Positions 39,801-49,920 of a DNA stretch of 64,000 nucleotides are shown piece by piece. Source of the stretch: Phorcus lineatus (taxonomy: Eukaryota; Mollusca; Gastropoda; Trochida; Trochidae). A program made the position numbers and the translations under genes. A model generated the notes under the pieces. It was not told where the DNA came from. It did not search any database and worked only from the letters and a program-made list of their open reading frames with translations. How positions within the stretch are numbered: the first letter of the stretch is position 1; each line of letters starts with the position of its first letter. The DNA is taken from NCBI GenBank assembly GCA_921293015.1, contig OV121086.1:47571402-47635401 (forward strand), given 5' to 3'.

Positions 39801-40336
39801 CCCTACTCTGAACTCAAGTTTAAATTAAGGATATTGGATGAATATTCTCTTTTATCATCTTTTGACCTTTTAGGGGTTTAAAAATAGCATGGAATAAGAT
39901 GGTGAATCTCTGATATTCATTTCAGTTGAGATTCCTGTAAATTTACCATTCAGATTGGTTTAGGTCTCTTATAAGTCATTTATATGCAACAGTCAAAACA
40001 AAACTTTTAAAGCCGTAATCAAAATATGTTAAAGCCAATCAAAAAAATTTTAAAAAGCAGATTTACCAAGCCGACCAAACACAGTCTGCAGATTAATGTA
40101 TCAGTTTATTAGATATAATAACGATGAATTGGAGACATATTGCATTATCAATCTAAAATCTTACAAAAACAAGAATGAAAGGTCAGCTCACCATTATTGA
40201 CCTTGAACTGAACTTTGGCACCAAGTCTTGAAAAAGCTGACTCCAAGAGTGGAACTTCATGTTGAATTGCAGACAGGGACCCCTCGGCCACTATAATCAA
40301 AGGAGATTTCCTACTGGGCAGCGACTGGTCTTCAAG
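24876..40336 (-). CDS. CPED1: Cadherin-like and PC-esterase domain protein (21 exons, 953 aa, N-terminus missing)
   Basis: CPED1-type proteins combine a cadherin-like beta-sandwich with a PC-esterase (GDSL/SGNH-like) domain and are thought to act in the secretory pathway; their substrate is unknown. In-frame exons: 40336-40192, 38808-38663, 37634-37562, 36366-36183, 35458-35284, 34626-34460, 33700-33637, 33354-33193, 32291-32187, 31345-31152, 30682-30627, 30301-30272, 29814-29625, 29396-29216, 28846-28720, 28076-27940, 27715-27495, 27110-27009, 26433-26346, 25548-25402 and 25043-24876. Summed length is exactly 954 codons including TAG. Human CPED1 is about 1026 aa, so roughly 70-100 N-terminal residues (signal anchor) lie in an exon not found. 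The 35284 end could instead be 35254, also in frame. Identity rests on GDSTNRGI, YYPQFW, RYKDFLQGKCACHFH and the cysteine spacing. Confidence 0.93.
25402..27715 (-). CDS. CPED1: CPED1 PC-esterase exons
   Basis: Exons 27715-27495, 27110-27009, 26433-26346 and 25548-25402 (residues 713-898) form the PC-esterase domain. Block I is VLFIGDSTNRGILHY, with the nucleophile candidate Ser719. Later come YYPQFWLP and TVLVIGGVHWLAKHH. The segment GFHQPVSGVHCLTQ occupies the place where the family has its DxxH catalytic pair; here the Asp position is Ser842, with His845 kept. The block ends with NMTMARYKDFLQGKCACHFH. If the Asp is truly absent, activity may be altered. The reading is direct; the comparison relies on remembered family motifs. 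Confidence 0.93.
25851..25901. other. 11-bp inverted repeat in a CPED1 intron
   Basis: GGGGATCTGCT (25851-25861) and AGCAGATCCCC (25891-25901) pair perfectly across a 29-base spacer. The outer sequence also has a short direct repeat (tctaact(t)caagaacttttt). Confidence 0.6.
27940..28846 (-). CDS. CPED1: CPED1 cysteine-rich linker exons
   Basis: Exons 28846-28720 and 28076-27940 (residues 625-712) link the beta-sandwich to the esterase. They hold many cysteines in a spacing shared with CPED1 proteins: DCSLK, SSCGLHP, QCQSGDTPGQWYVPCTDC and SCYWQQALWQPDNCSY. The Gly codon of GQW is split G|GT. The cysteines suggest disulphides and therefore a luminal or extracellular location. Confidence 0.9.
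29216..29814 (-). CDS. CPED1: CPED1 cadherin-like beta-sandwich exons
   Basis: Two exons (29814-29625 and 29396-29216, about residues 501-624) encode a cadherin-like beta-sandwich. It starts YLVSIMMKPGIDLVPEFSPF and ends with NFTLGIGENRISIYVVD followed by LNTYTLLIHR. The pattern of a hydrophobic strand, PxFxPxxxxY, LGxGxN and TYTLxIxR is typical of this extracellular fold. The split Arg codon (AG|A) joins the exons. Confidence 0.9.
30272..35458 (-). CDS. CPED1: CPED1 middle exons (residues 183-500)
   Basis: Eight exons (35458-35284, 34626-34460, 33700-33637, 33354-33193, 32291-32187, 31345-31152, 30682-30627, 30301-30272) cover the poorly conserved centre of the protein. Recognisable pieces are EALTWEGISSYLYKK, CFQLLEVMTVFNTSFHPFIL and KYTRLLQNIRDQSS. 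The 64-bp exon at 33637 uses the first of two nearby TTCCAG acceptors; the second would create a stop. The 30-bp exon at 30272 is a micro-exon whose phases (1 in, 1 out) fit both neighbours. An internal TTAA-flanked element ends about 50 bp from the 33193 splice donor. Confidence 0.85.
32673..33138. mobile_element. TTAA-flanked MITE (piggyBac-like) in a CPED1 intron
   Basis: The ends AGAGCCACTCCGTGA and TCACGGAGTGGCTCT are perfect 15-bp inverted repeats. Each is bordered by TTAA (32669-32672 and 33139-33142), the target signature of piggyBac-type transposition. The 466-bp interior is non-coding. The right end sits about 50 bp from the CPED1 splice donor below 33193. Confidence 0.8.
33820..33868. 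repeat. (ACT)n microsatellite, about 16 copies
   Basis: A pure trinucleotide run lies in the CPED1 intron between exons 34460 and 33700. It is uninterrupted, so it is likely length-polymorphic. Confidence 0.95.
34310..34394. mobile_element. Partial second copy of the AGAGCCAC MITE
   Basis: The right end of the 32673 element recurs: atgacacca, then caacaactcatggtgaggct, then CTTTAA. The left half is not recognisable. Divergence indicates an older copy. Confidence 0.45.
36039..36060. promoter_or_regulatory. CRE / E-box / CRE-half cluster in a CPED1 intron
   Basis: TGACGTCA (36039-36046) abuts CACGTG (36047-36052), followed by ctACGTCA. These are binding words for ATF/CREB and bHLH factors. 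Their function is unknown here; the cluster lies between exons 36183 and 35458. Confidence 0.3.
36183..40336 (-). CDS. CPED1: CPED1 N-terminal exons (residues 1-182 of the visible part)
   Basis: Four exons (40336-40192, 38808-38663, 37634-37562, 36366-36183) encode a diverged N-terminal region. It includes SPLIIVAEGSLSAIQHEVPL, CLNTSRPNTCRD and GRWQGGLLPCYKLLERKS. Junctions restore whole codons: AAT G|AA GAT, AGG|GCC, ACA G|GT. The first listed exon opens in phase 0 after a clean TTTTCAG acceptor, so at least one more coding exon lies upstream. The region is weakly conserved; its placement comes from splice phase and order more than from motif matches. Confidence 0.85.
36750..36772. repeat. 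Poly-G tract of 23 bases
   Basis: An uninterrupted G run lies in the CPED1 intron between exons 37562 and 36366. On the CPED1 sense strand it is poly-C. Such runs are prone to slippage and sequencing error. Confidence 0.95.
37761..38085. repeat. Tandem duplication of about 156 bp in a CPED1 intron
   Basis: The unit starting caacagactta at 37761 recurs at 37917. Shared blocks are ccaaattcttcctaccaaaa, agagatatgctttcttattc and gaaataggttgaatgaa. The second unit has an extra short insert (tgccacgatgattag). The intron separates exons 38663 and 37634. Confidence 0.8.
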
Positions 40337-40529
40337 CTGAAAATATAATTTTGTATTAATTAATGAAATATTAGATAAAACTATTTTGGAAATTCTATTT
40401 TCATAGACGTATGGCTTGTTTTTTCTTTTAAAACTCTCATCTTTCTTAGTATCACCTTATAGTCTGAAAATTAGCCTCTGAAATAAAACTTAAGTCAAAA
40501 CATTGAAACTTTAAAAAATATTAGGAAAA

Positions 40530-40645
40530 ATGAAAAGGAGACTGAATTTCTTCATTTTCAGCCTTAAATCAAGCTTTCAGTTCTTTTCAAAGACTTGCTT
40601 AAGCTTTTTCTTCTTTTAAGGTCTAGTCGACAGACTAGTGACCCT
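40530..40645. repeat. Three-copy dispersed repeat, copy 1
   Basis: The order tttcttcattttcag, agacttgcttaagctttt, then tcgacagactagtgacc recurs in diverged form at 42795-42885 and 43640-43740. No coding; an unidentified repeat or segmental duplication. Confidence 0.4.
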
Positions 40646-42794
40646 GTGGTATGAAAACTCAAGTGTGAGCATTTTATGAATGCCTCTTTCAATCTCTTCT
40701 CATTCATATCTCTCCCCCAAGGAACAAATACACAATCAATATCCATTTTCAGTAAAAGCTTTTCATTTCATCGTGAATCTTTTATATGAGGAATATTGAA
40801 GATTTGTATTTTTATTAAATTGTTCTAAAAGCATTGTCAAACTTCAATTCAAGAAACACTAAATTTCGAATCAAAGCAAATATTTTGATAACTAAAACCC
40901 TGAAAGGTTTTAAAAGGTAATTTTAGGCATGATACAAAGAGTCCATCAAATAAATTGTTTCTTCTTCCATAAATAGCACAATAATTATACCTCTTATCAT
41001 TCTTTAAGTCATGTTGTAACCCCCATTTTACTTTCAGTTTTTGAACAACTGTTTGAAACTTTATTTTTTATTTCATTCTAATTTTTTCATTACAATATCT
41101 TATGATCTTTATGTTTAAATTGGATATTTGGGATTGTCAATTTAATAATTGTAAAATAGAATATTGTCAGCAAGGTTAATAAACAGTTTGTGAGAATGTC
41201 CAAATAATTCTTAAAAGTTTAACGTCAATCTCCTATAAGAATTAAATCTCTTTTTATCCATCAATTACCAATCCAAAATGTCATAAAGACAAATTATTCA
41301 ATAAAATTATTCTCAAATTGATTGAATCAGGAAAATTAAACCTCAGTTAAGCCAACGCCTTGAGTCTTTAATTGAAAGCACTCTATAAAAATCATCAATC
41401 AAAATACTATCACATCCATGGCTAAATTTGCACATTGGGAAAGCGAGCATAAAATTATTGAGAGATTTGTGTTTACAGAGCTTAATCTGATTTTTATGTG
41501 CTGATGATGACATTGGACGGTTATTTTGAGTGAGTTTCTCCGACAGTGTTGATTGATCCTACAAACATGGATTACAAGCTGCGAGCATGATTATCCCATA
41601 AGGCAATGCACTGAAAGGCGGAACGAAGGTCAGTCACCAGATGGTCAGTATAATCCTTGACCAAACACTGACCAGTAAAGCTTAAGGCAACTTATTGTTT
41701 AATTTAGAAGAGCATTGATCAGAATTCATTGGAATATTGTACCAGATGTGAGTTTCATAAAGTTAATGTCAATTATGAAATGGGCAATAACAAATTTGGA
41801 TGATTATTAAGATGTAGATTCAAAGAAAGATTTCTCTCTAAACGATAGAGAAGATTCCAAAAATATAACAGTGCTGTGTCATTGAAAAGAAAATCAATGA
41901 TAACTGATCCAGGAAATGGTTGGTCCAAAAAAAGTTGATATTATCATAAAATTTTGCATTTCTCGCTACACGAATTCAACATTAATCACATACATTTTAT
42001 CTTTAACAGAAGGTATTTATTTCAATAATTGAATTCAGTTTTGAATCAGGCATATCTTTAAGCTTAAATTTACATTGTGCATTAATAAAGAATTTATTTT
42101 ATATTTTATAAATCAAGCCATTATTGATAAGCAAAAGATAAATCTAAATCTTCTAGAGCACTAAGGAAAGTTGATAGATTGCAACGTATGCTTCAAATAC
42201 AAGAAATTTTTAGATTTTGTGTTTCACTTATCAATATCATTCATGTTCAGTTTAATTTTGCCTTTATTTCAGAGAACAGATTATGATCTAAAACTGAAAG
42301 CGATAAAGTTACTTTAAAGAATTTTTGTGATGAAATATCAATTAAGATCGTTTATCAAACAACTTTTAAAACCATACTAAGGACTTTAATACTTGTAACA
42401 TAAGAATCACATCTTATCACAAACAACTATGCTTTGTCTTTAATAGTGGCAGTATCAATTAAAGAAATCATGTAGAAGATACAGTTCAGGAAAATTGTGT
42501 TGATAATACTTGTCTTTCAAATATCAAAGCAATAAAATTAACCTTCTCTGATTTCCTTTAACTTTATGGCTGTTGCACAGGACAATAAATATACCCATAA
42601 AATAAAGGTTAATTTTACTTACAAACGAGAAGAATACTTAAAACTCAAAGTAAAACTGTTAGAGGAGTAATGTGGCATTTTGCAAAGATCAGCAATAACA
42701 TGTTCATAGTCTACCAATCACACCCTGAATTTATAATTTTGTCAGTGAAACAAATATTTAAACAAATATTAAATAGATTAAAATGACTAAAATT

Positions 42795-42885
42795 TCTTCA
42801 TTTTCAGAGAAATCAAGTTCTTCTCATAGACTTGCTTAGGCTTCTATCATATTTCAGGGACGACTGACAGACTAACAAGTTCAGA
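42795..42885. repeat. Three-copy dispersed repeat, copy 2
   Basis: It carries ttcttcattttcagag, agacttgcttaggcttct and gacgactgacagactaac, in the same order as the copies near 40530 and 43640. Confidence 0.4.
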
Positions 42886-43639
42886 TCAAGAAATCATCAA
42901 TTCAAGTCCCAGACATTCGCTCACAAGAGCATCCTGCTTAATCAGCGTAATTGAATCAGCTGATCCAGCTTCTTCCACATACCCTGATATCCTTTAGACC
43001 AAAAGCCTCATATCGCTATCTATCTAACCAGCCAATATTTGTTTTCATCAGTAGTTTATTTTAGGTTGAAGACAAATCTTGCTGGTTTTACTGCTCTACC
43101 AAGCCATAGGTATAGGTTGCATGCTTTCCTCTTTCAATGACCCTATCTGACATGCTTATAAATGTAATATCTCAAGGAATCAAGATAACTAGTATAAAGG
43201 TTAAATGCTTATGAAATCGACATTGAATTACCATGTACTGCCTATCTCAATGGAGAAACTCATGATAAAATTTAATTCCTCCAGACAGATTATAATAGGA
43301 GACTTGACTCAATATAAGTTCATTAATGTTGTAACATACATAGTACAAGAATAGATTGTCACCTATATGAATTTTATATCACATGTTATTCATTTCAGTT
43401 AGAATCATTTAACAAGATGTGTGTCACAAATGTTGAGGACAATGAGAGCCAAACTAAAATAGAAAATAACAGAATATCATTTCTTTGTTTTCATTTATGA
43501 TAATGCCCTTTCTAAGAGTAATAAATATTCCTATATATACCAAGCAAGTCTAGCCCAAACCCTGACTGATGTTTTATCTCTGAAATGAATTTTTTCGGAT
43601 AAATCTAAAATCCTCAAATTTTTTTTATATAAAAAGAAA

Positions 43640-43740
43640 GGAGATTACTTCATTTTCATCCAAGCAGTCTAGTCATCAAATAAACATGCTTAGGTTTTTA
43701 TTGACTTAAATGTCTGGAGAGACTGACACATAACCTGCTG
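43640..43740. repeat. Three-copy dispersed repeat, copy 3
   Basis: It carries ttacttcattttcatcc, aacatgcttaggtttttatt and ggagagactgacacataac. It is the most diverged of the three copies and lies next to the 160-bp array. Confidence 0.35.
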
Positions 43741-43929
43741 TATGTCAAGCACAATAAACAGATTCAGCTAATCCTTCATCACAGCTGGAGTTTCTCTACA
43801 GTGGTCTCTTGGTCACTCCATCGGTCAACCCAGCTTGGTTATCCTGACCAAAACAATGCAGACCTTCTGCTGGTTCCCTGTCGGTCATCACAGCTGGTCA
43901 AGCTTTGATCTGGGACTTACAGATTACAG

Positions 43930-45041
43930 GCTTGTTTTGACAGTATACTCCCCAGGGATTTGAGACCACCTTGAAAGGTTCTTTCAACAATTGTAGTAGT
44001 CATTTGCTATATTTTTGGAATAAATCGTTTTATATATTCTGACTTCTTATTGAATTTATTTGTCTCTTTGTTTTGACTCTTTGATTAACGCCGTTTGATA
44101 AAATACTCCAAGGAGTTGAGAAACAAATGAAAGATTCTATTCATAATTGTAGCAATAATTTGCTATCTTATGGGAACAAAGTGTATTTTTACTTCTTATT
44201 GAATATAACTATTTTGTTTGTAATTTTGTAATTACAGGAGTTTTTGAAAAAATACTCCCCAGGGTGAGAGACAGTCAGGAAAAGTCCAAGCAATTATTGG
44301 CTAATATCATTATCAAACAATGGAACTTTTTCTTACCCAGCTTGATGCTAAAGATGTCATTGAATTTTTCTTCTTATTTTGTCTGTTTGCAGACATCTGT
44401 ATTGATTGACTTTCACGGTACAAGCTTGTTTTGAAACCAATTCTCAGACACGTTAAAAAACATATAAGAATTGTATCATTGATTTACTTTTATAATGTTT
44501 TTTTTGTGTGTCTATTTGGTTCTTTCTACTGAATTTGTATTCCTTTGTCTGCATTTGATAATTAGAGACCTAGTTTTATATTCCCTTGGAGGATAGGAAC
44601 ACCTTCCCTGATCTTTTGAAAGTTGAAATTATTATTTGCTATATAATTTTTTAGAATTGTGCATTTAGTTTTGATTTGATTTTTCCTTATAACAAGTCCC
44701 CCATATGACATTATCACATTAGAGGCTGTTATGCCAAAGAATACTGCTTAGAAAGAATACTCACTTTAATGGGTTCTTTTGATTATTGCCATTTTCTTTT
44801 CAAAACAAAGGATGTTTGAAATTTCTTACCGCTTGAGTTCCTAACATTAGTTTGGATTTTTGTCATTTCATTTATAAAATTTGCAAACCCCAAAGACTTA
44901 AAATCTTAAGACAGATTCTTTTGAAAATATTTGCATTGATTTGTGAATATTTCTTTCACTAAAGAAGCTGCATTGTTTTTTCGTCTGTTTGATCTTTCAA
45001 AATACAACTGTTTTTTTAATTTTATCTTTAAGTTTTACACA
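43930..45041. repeat. Degenerate tandem array, units of about 130-180 bp
   Basis: Related units recur near 43945, 44103, 44254, 44436, 44580, 44756 and 44884. Each carries a version of tactccccagg, then a run like gaaaggttctttca, attgtagcaataatttgcta and cttattgaatttattt. The unit motif gacagattcttttga reappears just beyond the LINE at about 47385, so the LINE inserted into this array. Units are strongly diverged, so the array is old. Confidence 0.6.
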
Positions 45042-45054
45042 GAGCGATTCAATT

Positions 45055-45055
<1 letters not shown>

Positions 45056-45117
<62 letters not shown>
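45056..45117. repeat. Poly-T tract of 62 bases
   Basis: This uninterrupted T run is the genomic copy of the LINE poly(A) tail, with the first four T possibly belonging to the target-site duplication. Its length and purity support a recent insertion, though exact length in such runs is error-prone in assemblies. Confidence 0.9.
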
Positions 45118-45119
<2 letters not shown>

Positions 45120-47343
45120 TACACAAAACTTACCACGATTTTACATTTACTTCGCCTCTACGTGGTGAAGAGTCGTGTAATGTTCATATAAGTAATTAAA
45201 TGTACATCGTGTGTAAACTTATTACCTAATATAAAAAAAGAAAGAAATGAGGAGACAGAGATAAAGTAAGGAGGATAGAGAGAAGGTGGAAGGATAGAGG
45301 AGATGATAGAAAGGGTTAAGTAGAGAAGCAGCCAGTCCACTTCTTCAAAAAAATTTCATTATCTTCACCAAATATATATTTTTCAACATCATAGTGAAAC
45401 TTTATAATGTTCTTTAAATGTTTAAAGTTTAATTCTTTGGTCATACACTTACATCTGTAGATGTACTTTTTAGTGATAGTAAATAGAAAGTTGACAAGAA
45501 TGCTTTCGTTGGGGTCGCCAAGAAGAAATGAGAAGAGATTAAAATCAATATTATGACCGGTTTCATTTTCAAACCATATCCGACAGTTTTCTAAAAGTAA
45601 CTGCACTTTATAGCAGCTATAAAACAAGTGTTCAATCGTTTCATTTTCACATTCACATAAAGAGCATCGTTGATCATCATTTTGCCCAATAGTGTATAGA
45701 AAAGATTTAGTCACAATTATTCTATGTAGAAGTCGATATTGAAAGTTTCGGATTTTGTTGTCGATAGATGATTTTTGATTAATCTCGAAGCACTTTGACA
45801 TGTGCTTTTTCGTAATGACATGGTTAATTTTGCTTTCCCATTTATGGCATAATATTTCCAATGAGACCTGATTTTGTTCACACAAGAGTTGGTATATGAA
45901 TTTGCAATCTTCGGAGCGAATAAGACGTTCTAATAAGTTGCAATTTCGCACAGGAATGATCATAGGGGGAATCTGGTGTTGATTTTTCAAAGTGGAAATA
46001 TGTTCATTGGGAAGATATTTAAGCAATTTGAAATAAGCTAGATATGTATCGCGTATATTGAATTCATTTTGAATTAATTTATACTCTTTGATTTCACATG
46101 TTTTTGTGAAAATTTGATAGACATATTTTAGTCCTTTATCGTGCCATCGGATAAAGAAATTTACATCTTTGTTTGCAACAAAATTCATCAATGGGGTTTC
46201 TAAGAAAGAACTGATATCAGGTATATCGTCACTTCGCAGTTCTGCGTAACTTGTTATAACATTTCTCCAAAAAGAATTTTTAATCAGTTTACTTGTTCTT
46301 TGTAACCCTCGTTTTTGGAAGTTGAACAAAGTGAGATCATAACATGGATATAAACATAATTTAGATAAGTTTTGCCAAAGGCCATCTGTTGATATTCGTT
46401 TGATCCATTTGATTTTAAGATATTTATTAAAATTACGAAAGTCAGTCATTTTAAGACCCCCATGTAGATAGTCATTTGTTAACATTTTTCTCTTTATTTT
46501 GTCTCTTTTGCCAGACCATATAAATCTATGTAGAATAGTATCTAAACGTTTAAAAAAGTCATTATCTGGGTCTGGGAGGGATGTAAAGAGATGTGTAAAC
46601 AATGGGAGTATCTGGGATTTTATTATTGTTACCTTTCCTCTTAAAGTTAGTATCCTTGTGGACCATAAGAATAGAAGTTTTCTAGCTTTTTCAAATTGTT
46701 TTTCGAAATTCGCATTTATCATATTTTGAAGATCAACATTGAAGATAATGCCAAGTATTTTGAAGGGTTCTTTTGACCAACGTAAAGGGATATGCGGGCA
46801 AATTTTTTCAGTGCTATTTTTCTTAGACCCAATCCAAATAAGCATACTTTTATCGTAATTAATGTTTAAACCTGAGCATGCAGCGAACTTCTTCAAAATG
46901 TCAATTAATTCTGATAGGCTTGTCTCTGATCCATCGAGTGTAAAATTTGTATCATCTGCATATTGAAAGATACAATATTCCACTCCATTGACATTGATAC
47001 CATTAATTTTTTTGTTTTTTTTAATGCTTATAGATAGTAGTTCGGCACATATGATAAAAAGGTATGGAGAAACGGGATCACCTTGTCTACATCCTCTCCC
47101 TAGATTGAAGTACTCAGAGATATTACCAGCATTTATCATTGCACTAACAATGTTATTTTGAAAAATTTTGATCCATTTTCGGAATGAGATACCAAAATTG
47201 AAAGTTTCTAATGCCTTATCGATAAAGTCCCATTCAATGGTATCAAACGCTTTTTCGAAATCAACAGTAACTAACAAACCGGGTATTTCATTTACTTCGC
47301 AATGGTTCATAAGGTCGTATAGTAGTCTAGTATTTTCTGAAAT
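45060..47343 (-). mobile_element. 5'-truncated non-LTR retrotransposon (L1-like LINE) with target-site duplication
   Basis: A minus-strand LINE of about 2.28 kb ends in a run of up to 62 T (45056-45117), which is its poly(A) tail. The 18-bp direct repeat GAGCGATTCAATTGTTTT occurs perfectly at 45042-45059 and 47344-47361, marking a target-site duplication. About 200 bp of 3'UTR separates the ORF stop from the tail. The element lacks its 5' part (ORF1, endonuclease, start of the RT), as expected from incomplete reverse transcription. The perfect duplication, long tail and unbroken ORF point to a recent insertion. It lies within a degenerate tandem array that resumes on its far side. Confidence 0.95.
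45316..47343 (-). CDS. LINE reverse transcriptase, truncated ORF2 (about 675 codons)
   Basis: This open frame encodes the C-terminal part of an ORF2-type protein that reverse-transcribes LINE RNA. The RT palm has VDFEKAFDTIEW (first catalytic Asp), GRGCRQGDPVSPYLF and the FQYADD box. A thumb/connector region follows. Near the C-terminus is a zinc-knuckle-like CSLCECENETIEHLFYSC (zf-RVT type). No stop or frameshift is present. The upstream ATG that opens the frame (47376) lies in flanking host DNA, so the first 11 codons are not from the element. Without endonuclease and 5' sequence it cannot move by itself. Confidence 0.93.
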   Translation of the reverse strand: MSENTRLLYDLMNHCEVNEIPGLLVTVDFEKAFDTIEWDFIDKALETFNFGISFRKWIKIFQNNIVSAMINAGNISEYFNLGRGCRQGDPVSPYLFIICAELLSISIKKNKKINGINVNGVEYCIFQYADDTNFTLDGSETSLSELIDILKKFAACSGLNINYDKSMLIWIGSKKNSTEKICPHIPLRWSKEPFKILGIIFNVDLQNMINANFEKQFEKARKLLFLWSTRILTLRGKVTIIKSQILPLFTHLFTSLPDPDNDFFKRLDTILHRFIWSGKRDKIKRKMLTNDYLHGGLKMTDFRNFNKYLKIKWIKRISTDGLWQNLSKLCLYPCYDLTLFNFQKRGLQRTSKLIKNSFWRNVITSYAELRSDDIPDISSFLETPLMNFVANKDVNFFIRWHDKGLKYVYQIFTKTCEIKEYKLIQNEFNIRDTYLAYFKLLKYLPNEHISTLKNQHQIPPMIIPVRNCNLLERLIRSEDCKFIYQLLCEQNQVSLEILCHKWESKINHVITKKHMSKCFEINQKSSIDNKIRNFQYRLLHRIIVTKSFLYTIGQNDDQRCSLCECENETIEHLFYSCYKVQLLLENCRIWFENETGHNIDFNLFSFLLGDPNESILVNFLFTITKKYIYRCKCMTKELNFKHLKNIIKFHYDVEKYIFGEDNEIFLKKWTGCFST

Positions 47344-47361
47344 GAGCGATTCAATTGTTTT

Positions 47362-49661
47362 AATATAAAAATACAAATTATGTTGACAGATTCTTTTGAT
47401 TATTTCATCACAGATGTGAATAAAAAAATATTTGACGGCAAATTAATGTTTGGTGTTAAATTTTTTTTGTTCGTATATATTCAATGTGGTTTTTCAAGAA
47501 CTTCAACAAATTAAATCAAAGTTGGTACTTCTGACTCCATTTTGAAGTTAACATAATTATTATAGTAGTATTTAGCGGTTAAAGATGATTATATGGATAA
47601 TAAAATAATGATATTACTAATACAATTTTCTGTGGGTGACATTTTTGGTTATTGCATGCAACTGCAATATTTTGCTCTTTCAATCCTAAACATGAAAATC
47701 TAATTTTTTAAAATTCTTAAATACTTGAATATCTAAAAAGTCTCTTAAATCTCAAATTTGGGCACAAAATCTCATTCTTCACATGTTTTTGGCATCAAGT
47801 CTCGTCTCCAGACCTTCATTAACAGCCAGATATCTTGACATTGACAGTTGAAAACATATGAGCATAGGGGGGTGGAAAGACTGATTATGAAGAACAGGGG
47901 GAGGGGGCAGTATTGGGGAGAAGAAGAAATGGTGGAGAAAGTGTTTACTCCCAACCCCTCCCTCCAAAATATTTGTGAGTGTAAATATTTTCTAGAGACA
48001 AGAAGTCCTGAACAAAATACTTGATAAGTTCTTTAATGGGCATTTTGGAAGCTGGATTGATGAAGAAGAACAAGTTGTTATTGATAGTCATCTTTATTTA
48101 TTGCACAAGAAGACATGACTTCAAGGCAAGAAGTTGACTATCCATAACAATTTGTTTTTTTCATACTAAAAAAGGCAGAGCCAGCTAGTCCCATCCCCTC
48201 CAAGTAACTTCACAGTCAGATGTTTGATCTCTGTTGCACTGACAGTGACTGTGACAGCTGAAACAGCAATGTTTGCCTAAGGGTGACAGCAAGACAGATA
48301 AGAAGATTAGGGGAAGGGGATGCGGCCACTGGGTGTATGGAGGGGTTGTACACAAACAATAAATCTCTAAAAAAAATATTTCGAAAAAGATAATTATTTA
48401 TATTGATTAAAAGATGATTTGTTAGTAGATAATTATAGATATGAATATTAGCAATAATCAAAAGATTATCATTATTTAGAAAATTGAATATTGGAGGGGA
48501 ACCTCATGTAATTGTATATTTCAGTATGTAAAATCTAGACTTGCTACTCAATAGATAATGTTTATGAATAACAGTCTTATGGTTTGGTTAAAGGGGTTCA
48601 GAAGAAAGTATTCAGACCCTGTCAAAACCACAGTCAGGTACATAATCTGAACCATGATTTGTTTGTGACAGCAACAAGTATGTGTTCCTTCTCAGGTTCC
48701 TGGCAGCTACAGAAGCCTTTTAGACAGTCTAATCCCTTATTCAGCAAGACAAACTCCATACACATACGAAAATGAAAGCCTAAAGAATGGGATAAATATG
48801 GATGAAGGAAAATTTTTTACTGATAAGAGAAAGCCATTGCAAGTAAATAGGGTTTGGGGCAGGGAGGTTATATTAGGAGTTTGGGTGGAAGAGGTCAAAA
48901 TGAACATCTCAACAGCTGTCACTGCCGTTGAATGAACTCTGTATGAACTCTGTACTTTTTTTTAGAAAATTATGACACTTGTCATATGGTCAGGTTGTTT
49001 AATATGTTGAAACTCATAAGCTCATTATTCTAAATCATTAAATGAGGGTTCCTTGGAGATGAACCTCGATTCAAAGTCATTTTCAATTATTTGATTGGCT
49101 GTTGAAAATAAGGAAAAACAATCATAATGTTTTGATGTATTACAATTTGGTAGAACCAAACTATAACTCGATAAAAATAAAAAATGGCGAGTAGAAATAG
49201 CAGGTCCAATTCCTTCTACCAAAGATAAAAAGAAAACAGAATTTATTACAAACGCTGATGAACCAACAAACATGTTTCATGACTTTAGGAATTGGAAAGT
49301 TATACATTCATGCAAAAAGTAAAGTGTCAGGGTTTAGGTCTTTGACCTCTCTAATTCTTGTCTAACAAAACAGCAAGAGGTAGTGATAGATTTCTATCCA
49401 GTAAGAACACTGACATCTGTCTCCGGTTTCCAAGATATCAACTGACAAAATTTAAAACCCTGCCAATGCACAAAAAAAGCTTTGTATATAAAATCCAAAA
49501 TGGAAAATGTGCAGCCATCAAATCAAGAGATAAGAACGTCATAACCCCAGGTGGTAAAGATGTGTTTTCAGGCATATTTTTTTTATTGCGTTTTCATTTC
49601 TTAAATAATTTTGGTTGTCCCTTATGGAACATAAGATCTGTTTCCAATGATATTTGGGGGT
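47362..49661. other. No gene seen
   Basis: Remnants of the 160-bp array follow the LINE for about 150 bases. The rest has purine-rich and pyrimidine-rich patches (for example 47865-47965 and 48290-48350) but no credible exon. Confidence 0.45.
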
Positions 49662-49920
49662 GGGATAGCACAGTGGTTAGTGTGTTTGTCTTTGGCAACT
49701 TTGCCTGCAGAAGAGAACTTTTCTACAAGCAGTCAGGTTTGGGTGCAATGCTACACTGAATTTCAGCGCAGTGCCACACATTGTTTTTCAGTTCCAGCCG
49801 ATGCTTGCAGGTTTTGCCGCAATAAATAGCTTTCACACTGCAATACTACTAGCAGCCATGATTCAAGTTAAGTACGCTTGAAAAGGGCATAAAACACCAA
49901 ATCACCTCACCTAACCTCAA
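49662..49920 (+). mobile_element. tRNA-derived SINE copy
   Basis: The head gggatagcacagtggttag contains a good polymerase III A box (TAGCACAGTGG, 49666-49676) and a degraded B-box area. The body and the tail (aaacaccaaatcacctcacc) match the copy at 21965. This style of SINE is common in mollusc genomes. No clear duplication was seen. Confidence 0.65.

Larger units (their letters stand above)
40340..43929. other. No exon recognised; CPED1 intron 1 or 5' flank
   Basis: The missing CPED1 first exon should lie somewhere above 40336 on the minus strand. Apart from the three-copy repeat, the stretch is featureless AT-rich DNA. Confidence 0.45.

Noticed and set aside
49358..49829. Two plus-strand frames of 60-133 codons
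   Set aside because: They read into the SINE and show no protein family.
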